From the NCBI GenBank assembly GCA_900491605.1, contig UESW01004560.1:409043-473042 (forward strand): DNA of 64,000 nt, given 5' to 3'. The DNA is from Calamus simplicifolius. Its lineage: Eukaryota; Streptophyta; Magnoliopsida; Arecales; Arecaceae. A program made the position numbers and the translations under genes. Below are positions 47,741 through 59,351 of the stretch, piece after piece; positions within the stretch are counted from its first letter, which is position 1, and each line of letters opens with the position of its first letter. The notes beneath the pieces were generated by a model that saw only the letters and a program-made list of their open reading frames with translations, was not told where the DNA came from and did not search any database.

Positions 47741-47948
47741 TGGATTCGGTAATTTCGTGCCCTAACTTGCGTGCTTTTAGTATATTTTTAATTGACGAAG
47801 ATAAAACTAAAAAGTCTAAAATGAGAGCAGAAATTCCTCATCTTTTATGAGAATTGAGATGAAAATAAAAATTATTTTTACTCCATAAGTGAAAATAGAA
47901 TGAAAGTGGCAATAAGCATATTCTTGTTGAGCTTCATCCCATTCTATT

Positions 47949-48697
47949 AAAAATTTTATTCGCCCGCAAAGATTGCTCAGCAGCCCTCATTTTTTTTTTA
48001 AAAAAAAAATTCTAAACTAACCTCCCTTTCTTCTCTCTACACCCTCGCCCTCGTCTCCTCCCCTCCCCCTCCCCTCTCTCTCCGACGCCGCTCTCGTCTC
48101 GTCCATTCCCTTTCTAGCACCGCTCCTTTTCCTTTCGGTCTCGTCTTCTCTCCACTCTCCGGCATCAGCCCAACGCCACCTTCCCCAGCATCAACTTTCC
48201 TTTCGACACCGTTCGCCCAAACAGGCCGAACGAAGGCCATCGCCAAACAGAGGGCCTCTGTTCGATCTTATTTGGCCGAAGGCCCTCCGTTCGGCCAAAC
48301 GGGTTGAACGAAAGCTGTCCGTTCGGCCTGTTTGGCCAACGATGCTCGATAGACAGGGGCCGAGGGACGCCGAGGGTCGAAGAGGGGCGGTGCCAGAGGG
48401 TAGGGAGGAGATGGGGGCTGAAGGGCACCGGTGCCGGAGAGTGGAGGATGTTAAGGAAAGGAAAGGAGACGAAGAGGAGAGAAGATAGAAGATCGGAAGA
48501 GGAGTGGCCGAAAGAGGGAAGGGGACATCGCCGAAGAGGAGACGTGATGGTGAAAGGGGGGAGAAGGGGGCTGGGAGATGAAGAGAAGACGGGGCTGGGG
48601 GTGTGGAGGAGATGGGGCCGAGGGGTAATTTAGGAATTTTTTTTTTAAAAAAAATAGAGGGACTACTGAGCAAAAGATGCTGGCCGAATAGAATTTC
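47949..48697. mobile_element. Fold-back MULE-like non-autonomous element
   Basis: A 12-bp direct repeat TCCCATTCTATT at 47937-47948 and 48698-48709 flanks a 749-bp segment. Its ends form an inverted repeat: AAATTTTATTCGCCC at left against AAATTCTATTCGGCC from the right. TTGCTCAG and CCTC followed by T10A10-like runs are also mirrored (47975-48010 against 48635-48675). The interior is GC- and pyrimidine-rich on one arm and its partial complement on the other, meeting at a TTCGGCCAAACGG palindrome near 48290. Duplication length (9-12) and long inverted arms suggest a Mutator-like element. The GC-rich interior may be captured gene sequence. Confidence 0.65.
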
Positions 48698-48709
48698 TCC
48701 CATTCTATT

Positions 48710-49880
48710 CCTACCCCTATTAGCTATGTACTTAGATAATATAATACTCTTATATATTTTTATATTTATAATTATCCTCTTATATATTAATTTAAATTTT
48801 TATTTTTTTAATGATAAACATAAATTTAAGAGAGAGATATTAAATTTATTAATATGCTTAATAAAAAAAAATTATTTAAAATTTATATGAATCATTAAAA
48901 GAAGGGCACAATAAAGATAGAGACAGAACAGGGACGAAGAAGATGAAGATTTATTATTTTTTATCAAACGATGATGAAGATGAAAAAAATCTTCATTTAT
49001 CAAGATAGAATAAGGGTAGATACTGTTGTGATTCCTAAGTTCTGAGGCTTTAAGGAATGATTTATTTCTTAATCTTTGTTGATTCTCTAATGTTCTTAGA
49101 GTTTTCATGACTATTGGAGTGTAGGAGGGTATTTGTTTTGTGAACTTTCAAATTCAGCAATGCCATACCAATATATAAAAATAATAGATAATAGAATAAT
49201 TCAGTTGAATCATTCTTAGGGTTGAACACCTATCAATACATGAGTATCACAAATATATGGTACATACATTATAATCACCTTGACCATACAAAAAAAAAGA
49301 TATATAATGCATGTGATAAATATTTAAAGAGTGTAAGAATATACAATATATTTAGATGATATTTATAATACAACTGATATAGGGAATGGGGATTCTGGAT
49401 CATGGGACTTCGCCCTCTCTTTCCAGACTCAAGGTGAATCAAGCATTGAGAGTTTGAAATCATGAAACTGATGACAATGAAGAGTGCAAGACTTTTTGAA
49501 AAAAAATGCATCATATCAAGACAGCGATATCACAAAAATGATGCTCAATGCTGATGCATTTAGCAAGTTCATAAAATAACAAAATTACTTATTATCTCAG
49601 TATTAATCCAATCATCATAATAAAGTGGAGAAGTAAAGATAAAAATACTCATATCATCAAGACAATGACATAGAAAATATTAGATTGGATATCCTGAGAT
49701 AAATGGGAGCACCAACTAACTCCCCATAAGATTGCGATTTTTCAATGGCTCACCTCCTACGTTAGGTGTCAAATTTTTATTAAATTGCATAGGAGAGCAC
49801 TAGCATTATTATATCAATTAATGCAACTCTATCGATCTGATCAAATAGGTAATTCTACTAAGATACAGTAGATAACCACA
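48710..49880. other. No recognisable gene
   Basis: AT-rich, with short low-complexity patches (GATGAAGATGAA near 48940-48990). Frames are short and unlike any family I know. Confidence 0.5.
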
Positions 49881-49956
49881 AAGGATGTAAGCCACTTCAA
49901 TATGTGAGAAGTGTCAAAGCATTCAAGGATGTAAGCCACTTCAATATGTGAGAAGT
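49881..49956 (+). repeat. 32-bp direct repeat, period 44
   Basis: AAGGATGTAAGCCACTTCAA plus TATGTGAGAAGT occurs at 49881-49912 and again, identically, at 49925-49956. The following 49957-50540 holds no recognisable gene. Confidence 0.9.
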
Positions 49957-51062
49957 TTTTCAGGTATGCTCACTCTTTCACTGAGAAAAAACTCTATTGA
50001 AGCTCGAGCAGAGCTCCCCAGCTTTCAGAGAAATCGTTCTTGAGGGACTCTTTTGCGAGAGCCTTCTTCCCATATCTGCTTGCTGTGAATCTTTACTGAC
50101 TTGAATGTCTAAGGATCTTTCACAGAGAGCCACCTTCGACATTCTCTGTGTAAAAATTATTTTACAAATTCTATTTGAATAAGAGATCAGCGTTTAAATC
50201 TAAAGTCAAACCGTACCCGAGTGAGTTTTTGCAGCTATAAGGATCAAAAAGCAACGTTTGATTAAACTAGTTACACTCTAAAAAGTGAGCACAAAGGCAA
50301 GGAGTGCATGGGGAACAAAGCTATCAGGTAACTGAAGCTGCTATGGGTGGCATTGCTGACTACCTTCCCAAAGAATTGGTCCACCACGTTTTCCACGAAG
50401 GAAAAGTCTTTGTACACCGCCCCCGATGCAGCAAGGCCTACATAGGCTGCACCACCTCTTCTGATTGATCCACGTGGAGCCTACGTGGATGACGATGCCG
50501 GACGGTATGGCCCTGCTACGATGTAACGTTCTGAACGTGACGGGCATTTAAAGCAGTTCATTTTTTTCTAAAAATAGCGTGCGAACGAAAATGCCCTTTT
50601 CCTCCATCCTAGCACCATTTTACGTTGAATTTCATCTGTGCAAGAAGAACTCTCTTTCTTCCCCTTTCTTCCCCCTCGCTCTGGATTTCGGATGCATCAC
50701 CGGAATCAGTTGAGCACGAACCGTTGCCCTCGCTCTGAGAGTCCGGTTGAAAGAAAATATTTCAGCTTCGAGGCTGAAAAACCTGGCTACTGGAGTCTTT
50801 GTACAAAAACTTCTGGAGGAAATGTCATCCGCAGCACAAAGTAAAAAGTCTTTCTTCCCACTTCTTTCTAAAGCTCATTTATTACACCAACCGTTTTTTC
50901 TGGTTAGAGTTAGTTAATGCATGACTAAACCGTTTAATGCGCGGGTAACTTCCTTAGAACAAAATAGTTATGACATTCTGGGAGTCATAACTGTTTAGAG
51001 TTTACTGTTTTATAAGCACGAATGTCATATTCTTTTAACTAGGATATTATACCTTATGAACT

Positions 51063-52208
51063 GGGGTGTCGTCAGAGTGGTTCGGCCTATATTCCCCGTT
51101 ATTTTCTGTCCATATAGCTCTAGTGTCGTCGTTAAAGCTACGACACCCCTGATATACTGTTAAGACACCGTAGTTACAAGCCTAGGACACCCGTGCTCCA
51201 AACGAATGCTGGAGAAAAGCCTCGCGACACCGTAGTTACAATGCTACGACACCCATGCTTATAACCTTCGCGATCTTCGTATGTTGCTTTCCGGGTGTCG
51301 TAGCTTGTTCTATGGGGTGTCTTTAAATGCTATAAAGGATGTGTCGTGCTTATAAACGATGCTGGAGAGCAAGCTCGTGACACCCCGTATGGAGAACAAT
51401 CCCCGTGACACCCCGCTTTAACAGTCACGTCATCGGTGTCGTCACCTTAAAGCTAGGGTGTCGTCAGATGAGAACTGGGGTGTCGTTAACAGCCTGAGTC
51501 GGTGTTGTCGTCGTTCGCGACACCCCAGTTGAAACTTCACGACACCCTAGCTCTCATCTGACGACACCCGTGCTTATAACTGACCACGGCGTTAAGGCCC
51601 GCGACACCCAAGTTACTAAAATTTATTTTTATTCATCACAAAAATAAAGAGAAGACGGAAAGAAAGAAAAAAAGTACATGAGCCCTCACAGGGGCTTGTC
51701 ATCTGCTTCGGTCGCTGCCGAGCTCCCCCCACGTTGTGGGGCTAACTCGGCGATCTGGCGCTGGAGGGACTCTACTTGCGACTCCAGCCGGCTGTTGGCC
51801 CAAAGCAGGACCTCGATCTGTCTCATTGAAACGGCCATGTATTGCTCGGCCGCCCTGTTGAGTCGCTCGCTGGTTGCGAGCGACGACGCAAAGACCTCCG
51901 CATCGACGGTTACCATTGTGCGGCGGCTCCCATGGGTGCCAGTAGATCGCCCCTCGCCTCTAGAAGCCATCTCAGTATCAAAAAAGTTTGGAAGATCAGC
52001 TGAAAAGGTGATTAACGATGGCATTCCCCCATCCATATTTAAGGTACTCCTGGCGGGTATTTCGATTGCCACGCGCCACCATCTCAGTGGCCGGTTCAAA
52101 GGAATCGAATCGGTGCGCCCCCCCCCTCATTGAGTTTCGAGGGATGGGGAACAGAAGAGAGTTTCGGGAAGCCAAATACCCGGTTACCGTAGTAAGTTTT
52201 ACGTCGTC
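51063..52208. repeat. Irregular CGACACC/GGTGTCG region
   Basis: The octamer occurs in both orientations at irregular spacing (for example GGGGTGTCGTCAG at 51063, GCTACGACACCCC at 51137, GTGTCGTCACC near 51437), so parts can pair with each other. It contains the small minus-strand ORF at 51686-51970. Confidence 0.75.
51686..51970 (-). CDS. Small hypothetical coiled-coil ORF inside the MULE
   Basis: A 94-residue frame from MASRGEGRSTGTHGSRRTMV to a stop after EADDKPL; an in-frame extension upstream to 52099 is possible. The second half is heptad-like (EVLLWANSRLESQVESLQRQ, then IAELAPQ), which suggests a short coiled coil. Unlike the surrounding repeats it has no CGACACCC words and is codon-like. 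It lies in the inferred transposase intron on the opposite strand. Homology and expression are unknown; it may be a captured gene fragment. Confidence 0.4.
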   Translation of the reverse strand: MASRGEGRSTGTHGSRRTMVTVDAEVFASSLATSERLNRAAEQYMAVSMRQIEVLLWANSRLESQVESLQRQIAELAPQRGGSSAATEADDKPL

Positions 52209-54180
52209 CCAAGAGGAAACCTCACGACACCCAAGGATGATTTGGATTTCGGCCAAAACTCATTCGCGATACCCCACTTGAAACCTCACGACACCCTAGC
52301 ATCAATGCTACGACACCCGTGCTTAGAACTGACCACGGAGAGAATCCCCGCGACACCCCAGGAGAATTGGATTTCGGCCGAAACTCCTTCGAGACACCCC
52401 TGTTGAAAGCTCACGACACCCTAGCTTTAAGGCGACGACACCCGTGCTTAGAACTGACTGCGCAGAGAATCCCCACGACATCCCAGGAGAATTAGATTTC
52501 GGCCGAAACTCCTTCGAGACACCCCTGTTGAAAGCTCACGACACCCTAGCTTTAAGGCGACGACACCCGTGCTTAGAACTGATCACGTAGAGAACCCCCG
52601 CGACACCCCTTACCAAATTCGGCCGAAACTCCTTCGCGACACCCCAGTTGAAATCTCACGATACCCTAGCACCAATGCCATGACACCCGTGCTTAGAACT
52701 GACCGCGCAGAGAATCCCTGCGACACCCCAGGAGAATTGGATTTCGGCCGAAACTACTTCGAGACACCCCTGTTGAAAGCTCATGACATCCTAGCTTTAA
52801 GGCGACAACACCCGTGCTTAGAACTGATCACGGTGAGAATACCCGCGACACCCCTTGTCGAATTCAGCTGAAACTCCTTCGCGACACCCCAGTTGAAATC
52901 TCATGACACCCTAGCACCAATGCTACGACACCCGTGCTTAGAACTGACCGCGCGGAGAATCCCCGCGACACCCCAGGGAGAATTGGATTTCGGCCGAAAC
53001 TCCTTCGAGACACCCCTGTTGAAAGCTCACAACATCCTAGCTTTAAGGTGACGACACCCGTGCTTAGAACTGATCACGTAGAGAACCCCCGCGACACCCC
53101 TTATCGAATTCGGCCAAAACTCCTTCGCGACACCCCAGTTGAAATCTCATGACACCCTAGCACCAATGCCATGACACCCGTGCTTAGAACTGACCACGCA
53201 GAGAATCCCCGCGACACCCCAGGAGAATTGGATTTTGGCCGAAACTACTTCAAGACACCCCTGTTGAAAGCTCACGACACCCTAGCTTTAAGGCGACGAC
53301 ATCCGTGCTTAGAACTGATCACGGTGAGAATACCCGCGACACCCCTTGTCGAATTCAGCCGAAACTCCTTCGCGACACCCCAGTTAAAATCTCATGACAC
53401 CCTAGCACCAATGCTACGACACCCATGCTTAGAACTGACTGCGCGGAGAATCCCCGCGACACCCCAGGGAGAATTGGATTTTGGCCGAAACTCCTTCGAG
53501 ACACCCCTGTTGAAAGCTCACGACACCCTAGCTTTAAGGCGATGACACCGTGCTTAGAACTGATCACGGAGAGAACCCCCGCGACACCCCTTATCGAATT
53601 CGGCCGAAACTCCTTCGTGACACCCCAGTTGAAATCTTATGACACCCCAGCACCAATGCTACGACACCCGTGCTTAGAACTGACCGCACGGAGAATCCCC
53701 GCGACACCCCAGGGAGAATTGGATTTCGACCAAAACTCCTTCGTGACACCCCTGTTGAAAGCTCACGACACCCTAGCTTTAAGGTGATGACACCCGTGCT
53801 TAGAACTGATCACGGAGAGAACCCCCGCGACACCCCTTGTCAAATTCGGCCGAAACTCCTTCGCGACACCCCAGTTGAAATCTCATGACACCCTAGCACC
53901 AATGCTACGACACCCGTGCTTAGAACTGACCGCGCGGAAAATCCCCGCGACACCCCAGGAGAATTGGATTTTGGCCGAAACTCCTTCAAGACATCCCTGT
54001 TGAAAGCTCACGACACCCTAGCGATAAGGCGACGACACCCGTGCTTAGAACTGATCACGGTGAGAGTCCCCGCGACACCCTAGGAAGATTGGATTTAGGC
54101 CGAAAATCCTTCGCGAAACCCCAGTTGAAACCTCACGATACCCTAGCACCAATGCTACGACACACGTGCATTAACAGTGA
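52209..54180 (+). repeat. Left tandem array, alternating 125/120-bp units
   Basis: The marker GTGCTTAGAACTGA starts at 52319, 52444, 52569, 52689, 52814, 52934, 53060, 53180, 53305, 53425, about 53549, 53670, 53796, 53916 and 54041. After the first step the spacing alternates 125 and 120, a 245-bp dimer. Type A units carry CCAGGAGAATTGGATTTCGG and CTTTAAGGCG; type B carry CCTTATCGAATTCGG and GCACCAATGC. Every unit contains four CGACACCC-like words. Open frames across it are artefacts. Confidence 0.95.
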
Positions 54181-54240
54181 ACCCACGGGTGTCGTCGCCT
54201 TAAAGCTAGGGTGTCGTGAGATGATAACTGGGGTGTCATA
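54181..54240 (-). repeat. Inverted scrap of array unit at inner edge
   Basis: GGGTGTCGTCGCCTTAAAGC and TAGGGTGTCGTGAGATGATAAC read in the orientation of the right array, opposite to the adjoining left array, just 100 bases before the transposase acceptor. Confidence 0.75.
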
Positions 54241-56819
54241 TTGTTTTAACCTTCGTGTCCTAAATCCTAATCCTTTGTCAGCATATATTGACAACTAAAT
54301 CTATGGATAGCATTGTTCATGACTGCGTGCCTATATTTTCACAGTTGATGCTGAAATTGTAGATCGGAAAGAAATCGATAACACTCCCGGTCGTGCACCT
54401 TCACCCGTCGCTCTAAATGCAGTGGATGATATTGTAGTTCCTCAAACTGGAATGGAATTCAATTCAGCAGATGATGTATATACGTTCTACAATGGATACG
54501 CGAAACGAGTTGGTTTTGGAATCACAACAGTATGTAGCAGGGCCAACAACAAAAAACAACTTTGCTTCAAGCACCTGGCGTGTTGGAGGCAAGGAAAATC
54601 TAGAAAATCAGAGAAGAGTATGAATCATAGGGATACTGGGAAAGTTGATTGTATGGCATCCATAAAAGCAAGACTGAATGCTATAAGTGGTAAGTGGATA
54701 TTGGATGAGGTTTCTCTAGAACATAACCATGGGATGTCCATAATATCAACTGGTTATCTACGGTCGCATAGGAGGATCAGCACACCAGAGAAGGTAGAGA
54801 TCAGCAATTTACATGCCGTGAATGTTCCGACGACTCAGATATACTCTGCCATAGCAAGGAGAAAAGGGGGCAGAAGACAATTGGATTTCACCGAGAAGGA
54901 TGCTCGTAACTTCATTTGTCGCGAACGTCAGTCTAAGCTGAAAGAAGGAGATGCTCAGTCGATGGTAATTCATTTCACCGAAATGCAACTCAGAAATCCC
55001 AATTTCTTCTATTCCTTAGACCTCAATGATAATGGTCATCTGAGGTCTGTCTTCTGGATTCATCCAAGGTCAAGATTGGCATGCACATACTTCGGTGATG
55101 TTCTAAGCTTTGACTCAACGTACTTGACAAACAGATATCAAATGCCTTTTTGTCCATTCGTTGGGGTCAACCATCATGGACAGTCCACCTTGCTTGGATG
55201 CGCATTGTTGTCTGATGAGAGTACTGAGACATATAAATGGGTTTTTCAGATATGGCTGGATGCAAATGGTGGTCAAGCACCTATTGCCATAATAACTGAC
55301 CAAGATAAGGCAATCGAGGCTGCTGTCAAAGAAGTTTTTCCTAACATACGACATCGATTTTATCTATGGCATATATTGAAGAAGATACCTAAAAAGATTG
55401 GCCACATTTGCACGGCAAATCCCAAGTTTATGGTTGATTTCGATGAGGCGATATATGATTCATTGACCATACAGTCATTCGAGGAAAGGTGGGCACATGT
55501 TATGGAGAAATATAAACAATGCAAGTCTATAGATTAGTTCAATGTCCTTTACGAATGTCAGGATAAATGAGTCCCAGTTTACCTAAAGGATACATTCTTC
55601 GCAGGTTTGTATGTCATTGTCTTTGGTTCATGTTCGCGTTAAACGCTTTTTTTTTGTTGATAAAATTTTGAACAGGGATGTCATCTTCACAAAGGAGCGA
55701 GGGCATTAATCACTTCTTCGATGGGTTTATAAATTCGAAGACAACACTAACGGAGTTCATAAGTAAGTACGAAGATGCCTTGGAAAAAAGATACGAGGCC
55801 GAAAATTAGGAAGATAATAGGACGTTGCAAACGATTGCTTTCCTAAAGACATCATCACCTTTTGAGAGACAAGCTGCAGGAAGGTATACAAGGCGCATTT
55901 TCAAAAAATTTCAGAATGAGATCCTTGAAATGGCTGCATCAAATACAAAATTGATCAAGGAAGCTGGCAACAGTTGTTTATATTCCGTAAAGTCGTATGA
56001 AAGGATTGAAGTCGATGGAATGAGCAAGGAGATGATCAAAGATTATATCATGTCATACGATAGAAATATTGAGGATGTCCAATGCCAGTGCCGATCCTTT
56101 CAGTTCAAGGGGTACCTGTGTAGGCATGCCCTGTTGGTTCTTCATCAAAGTGACGTATTTCGTTTACCAGATAAATACTTCTTGAAGAGATGGTGCAAGG
56201 ACATGAAATACCAATTCGACGAATTCGACTGCAATACTGAGGGTTATGATAAAAGCACACGAAAATCACGGTACGCAGTGACATTTTTTAATTGAAATGT
56301 CTTAATATTTGTTATCGTTAATATTATGTTAATGATTGTAGATATAGTTTGCTGAGTCATCGGATGACGAAGCTCGCAGAGATAGCCTCCATGTCTGAAG
56401 ATGCATTTAATGTAGTGATGGATGGTCTAACACCTATATTCAAAATTGCCGTGGATGCCAACTGCGCAGCTAAACCACGTACAGAGCTTGTAATTCAAGA
56501 TCCTGAACAAATTAGGACGAAAGGTCGCCCGAGAGAGAACAGATTAAAGAGTGGAGTCGAGAAGAAGTCAAAAAGATCAAGGAAAATCAGGTCAAGGAAA
56601 GAGCTACTTCAAGCATCAGGCAGACTTGTTTGCAGTCTATTAATACTGAAGAGGACCTAGAGAGAATTGTTCTGCCTTCCGAAACTTTGATGGATGAATT
56701 TGATGCTTATGTATTGAGTCAACTTACACAAGAGCATATATAAAACACGGTGTCGTAACTTTTGAATTAGGGTGGCTTGGTCGCAAATGAAGTGCTTTCA
56801 AAATAGGTGTCTATTTCAG

Positions 56820-59130
56820 TAAAATGAAGTGCTTTTAGCACGACGACACCCCAGCTCTTGGCTAACGACTCCCTAGCTCTTACGTGGCGACACCCCAGCT
56901 CTTGGCTAATGACACCCTAGCTAGCGGTGACACCCGAAAGGCGGAAACCTACGACATCCCAGTACTTGCGAACCAACATCGAAGATTTTATCGCGACGAC
57001 ACCCCAGCTCATGGCTAACGACACCCTAGCTCTTGCACGGCGACACCCGAAAGGCGGAAACCTATGACATCCCAGTACTTGCGAACCGACACTGAAGATT
57101 TTAGCGCGACGACACCCCAGCTCTTGGCTAACGACCCTAGCTCTTGCGCGGATACCCTGAAAGGTGGAAACCTACGACATCCCAGTACTCGCAAACCGAC
57201 ACCAAAGATTTTAGCGTGATGACACCCCAGCTCTTGGCTAACGACACCCTAGCTCTTGCGCGGCGACACCCGAAAGGCGAAAACCTACGACATCCCAGTA
57301 CTCGCGAACCGACACCGAAGATTTTTGCGCGACGACACCCCAGCTCATGGCTAACGACACCCTAGCTCTTGCGCGGCGACACCCGAAAGGTGGAAACCTA
57401 CAACATCCCAGTACTCGCGAACCGACACCGAAGATTTTAGCGCGACGACACCCCAGCTCTTGGCTAACGACACCCTAGCTCTTGCGCGGCGACACCCGAA
57501 AGGCGGAAACCTACGACATCCCAGTACTCGCGAACCGACACCAAAGATTTTAGCGCGACAACATCCCAGCTCTTGGCTAACGACACCCTAGCTCTTGCGC
57601 GGCGACACCCGAAAGGCGGAAACCTACGACATCCCAGTACTCACGAACCGACACCAAAGATTTTAGCGCGATGACACCCCAGCTCTTGGCTAACGACACC
57701 CAAGCTCTTGCGCGGCGACACCCGAAAGGCGGAAACCTACGACATCCCAGTACTCGCGAACCGACACCGAAGATTTTTGCGCGATGACACCCCAGCTCAT
57801 GGCTAACGACACCCTAGCTCTTGCACGGCGACACCCAAAAGGCGAAAACCTACGACATCCCAGTACTCGCGAACCGACGCCGAAGATTTTAGCGCGACGA
57901 CACCCCAGCTTGGCTAACGACACCCTAGCTCTTGCACGGCGACACCCGAAAGGCGAAAACCTACGACATCCCAGTACTCATGAACCGAAACCGAAGATTT
58001 TATCGCGACGACACCCCAGCTCATGGCTAACGACACCCTAGCTCTTGCACGGCGATACCCGAAAGGCGGAAACCTACGACATCCCAGTACTCGCGAACCG
58101 ACACCGAAGATTTTAGCGCGACGACACCCCAGCTCTTGGCTAACGACACCCTAGCTCTTACGCGGCAACACCCGAAAGGCAGAAACCTACGACATCCCAG
58201 TACTCGCGAACCGACACCGAAGATTTTATCGCGATGACACCCCAGCTCTTGCTAACGACTCCCTAGCTCTCTACGCAGTACTTCACGATGACACCCCAGC
58301 TCTTGGCTAACGGCACCCTAGCTCTTGCGCGGCGACACCCGAAAGGCGGAAACCTACGACATCCCAGTACTCGCGAACCGACACCAAAGATTTTATCGCG
58401 ATGACACCCCAGCTCATGGCTAACGACACCCTAGCTCTTGCACGACGACACCCGAAAGGCGGAAACCTATGACATCCCAGTACTCGCGAACCGACACCGA
58501 AGATTTTAGCGCGACGACACCCCAGCTCTTGGCTAACGACACCCGAAAGGCGGAAACCTACGACATCCCAGTACTCGCGAACCGACACCGAAGATTTTAT
58601 CGCGATGACACCCCAGCTCTTGGCTAACGACTCCCTAGCTCTTATGCGGCGACACCCGAAAGGCGGAAACCTACGACATCCCAGTACTCGCGAACCGACA
58701 CCGAAGATTTTAGCGCGATGACACCCCAGCTCTTGGCTAACGATACCCTAGCTCTTGCGCGGCGACACCCGAAAGGCGGAAACCTACGACATCCCAGTAC
58801 TCGCGAACCGACACCAAAGATTTTAGCGCGAGGACACCCCAGCTCTTGGCTAATGACACCCTAGCTCTTGTGCGGCGACACCCGAAAGGCGGAAACCTAC
58901 GACATCCCAGTATTCGCGAACCGACACCAAAGATTTTAGCGCGACGACACCCCAGCTCTTGGCTAACGACTCCCTAGCTCTTGCACGGCGACACCCGAAA
59001 GACGAAAACCTATGACATCCCAGTACTCGCGAACCGACACCGAAGATTTTAGCGCGACGACACCCTAGCTCTTGGCTAACGACACCCTAGCTCTTGCGCG
59101 GCGACACTCGAAAGGCGGAAACATACGAAG
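56820..59130 (+). repeat. Central tandem array of 113-bp units
   Basis: CCTACGACATCCCAGTACT recurs near 56949, 57061, 57171, 57284, 57397, 57510, 57623, 57736, 57849, 57960, 58073, 58186, 58353, 58466, 58557, 58670, 58783, 58896 and 59009, with a last variant at 59121. The usual step is exactly 113; exceptions at 58186-58353 and 58466-58557 mark a partial insertion and deletion. Each unit has CGACACCCCAG, CGACACCCTAG, CGACACCCG, CGACATCCC and CGACACCG in order. It fills the space between the convergent ends of the two MULE genes. Confidence 0.95.
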
Positions 59131-59351
59131 GCAAACATATGAATACATCGAGGACACCCCTGCTCACAATGTAAAATTTGTGCATTTGCATTAAATATTA
59201 ATCAGTGTTAATATGAATAAATTACATTCAATTTTCATTCAAAGAAGAATAAAAAAATTAAGAACATTTTTCGACAATGTCGCTAATCTTTTTGTTCAGG
59301 CCCTCTCTCAATATCGTCGCAGCTAAGTGTCGCCGGTAATCTCTGACTTCC

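Larger units (their letters stand above)
50822..56660 (+). pseudogene. FAR1-related MULE transposase (mudrA-like)
   Basis: Proposed exons: 50822-50840 (MSSAAQ...), 54345-55614, 55676-56270 and 56342-56660; each junction is GT-AG and in phase. A FAR1 DNA-binding domain comes first (FYNGYAKRVGFGI, C, H-N-H near 54480-54740). The MULE transposase domain keeps all three acidic residues: Asp in VLSFDSTYLT, Asp in IITDQDKAIEA, Glu in QRSEGINHFF. A SWIM zinc finger, CQCRSFQFKGYLCRH, lies at about 56083-56127. A basic tail (RTKGRPRENR...KKSKRSRKIRSRK) ends it. Stops at 55535, 55568 (TGA for an expected Trp) and 55807 inactivate this copy. The first exon is tiny and inferred from phase only. Confidence 0.85.

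Noticed and set aside
47569..47850. 93-codon frame in the GC-rich region
   Set aside because: No domain, biased composition and better explained as leader or promoter of the opposite-strand gene.
52569..54298. Long open frames across the left array that look like proteins
   Set aside because: They follow the repeat period, share the same words in several frames and lack any domain.
57144..58588. Regular repeats in the central array as a CRISPR-like array
   Set aside because: Units are contiguous 113-bp repeats with no unique spacers, in a plant genome.
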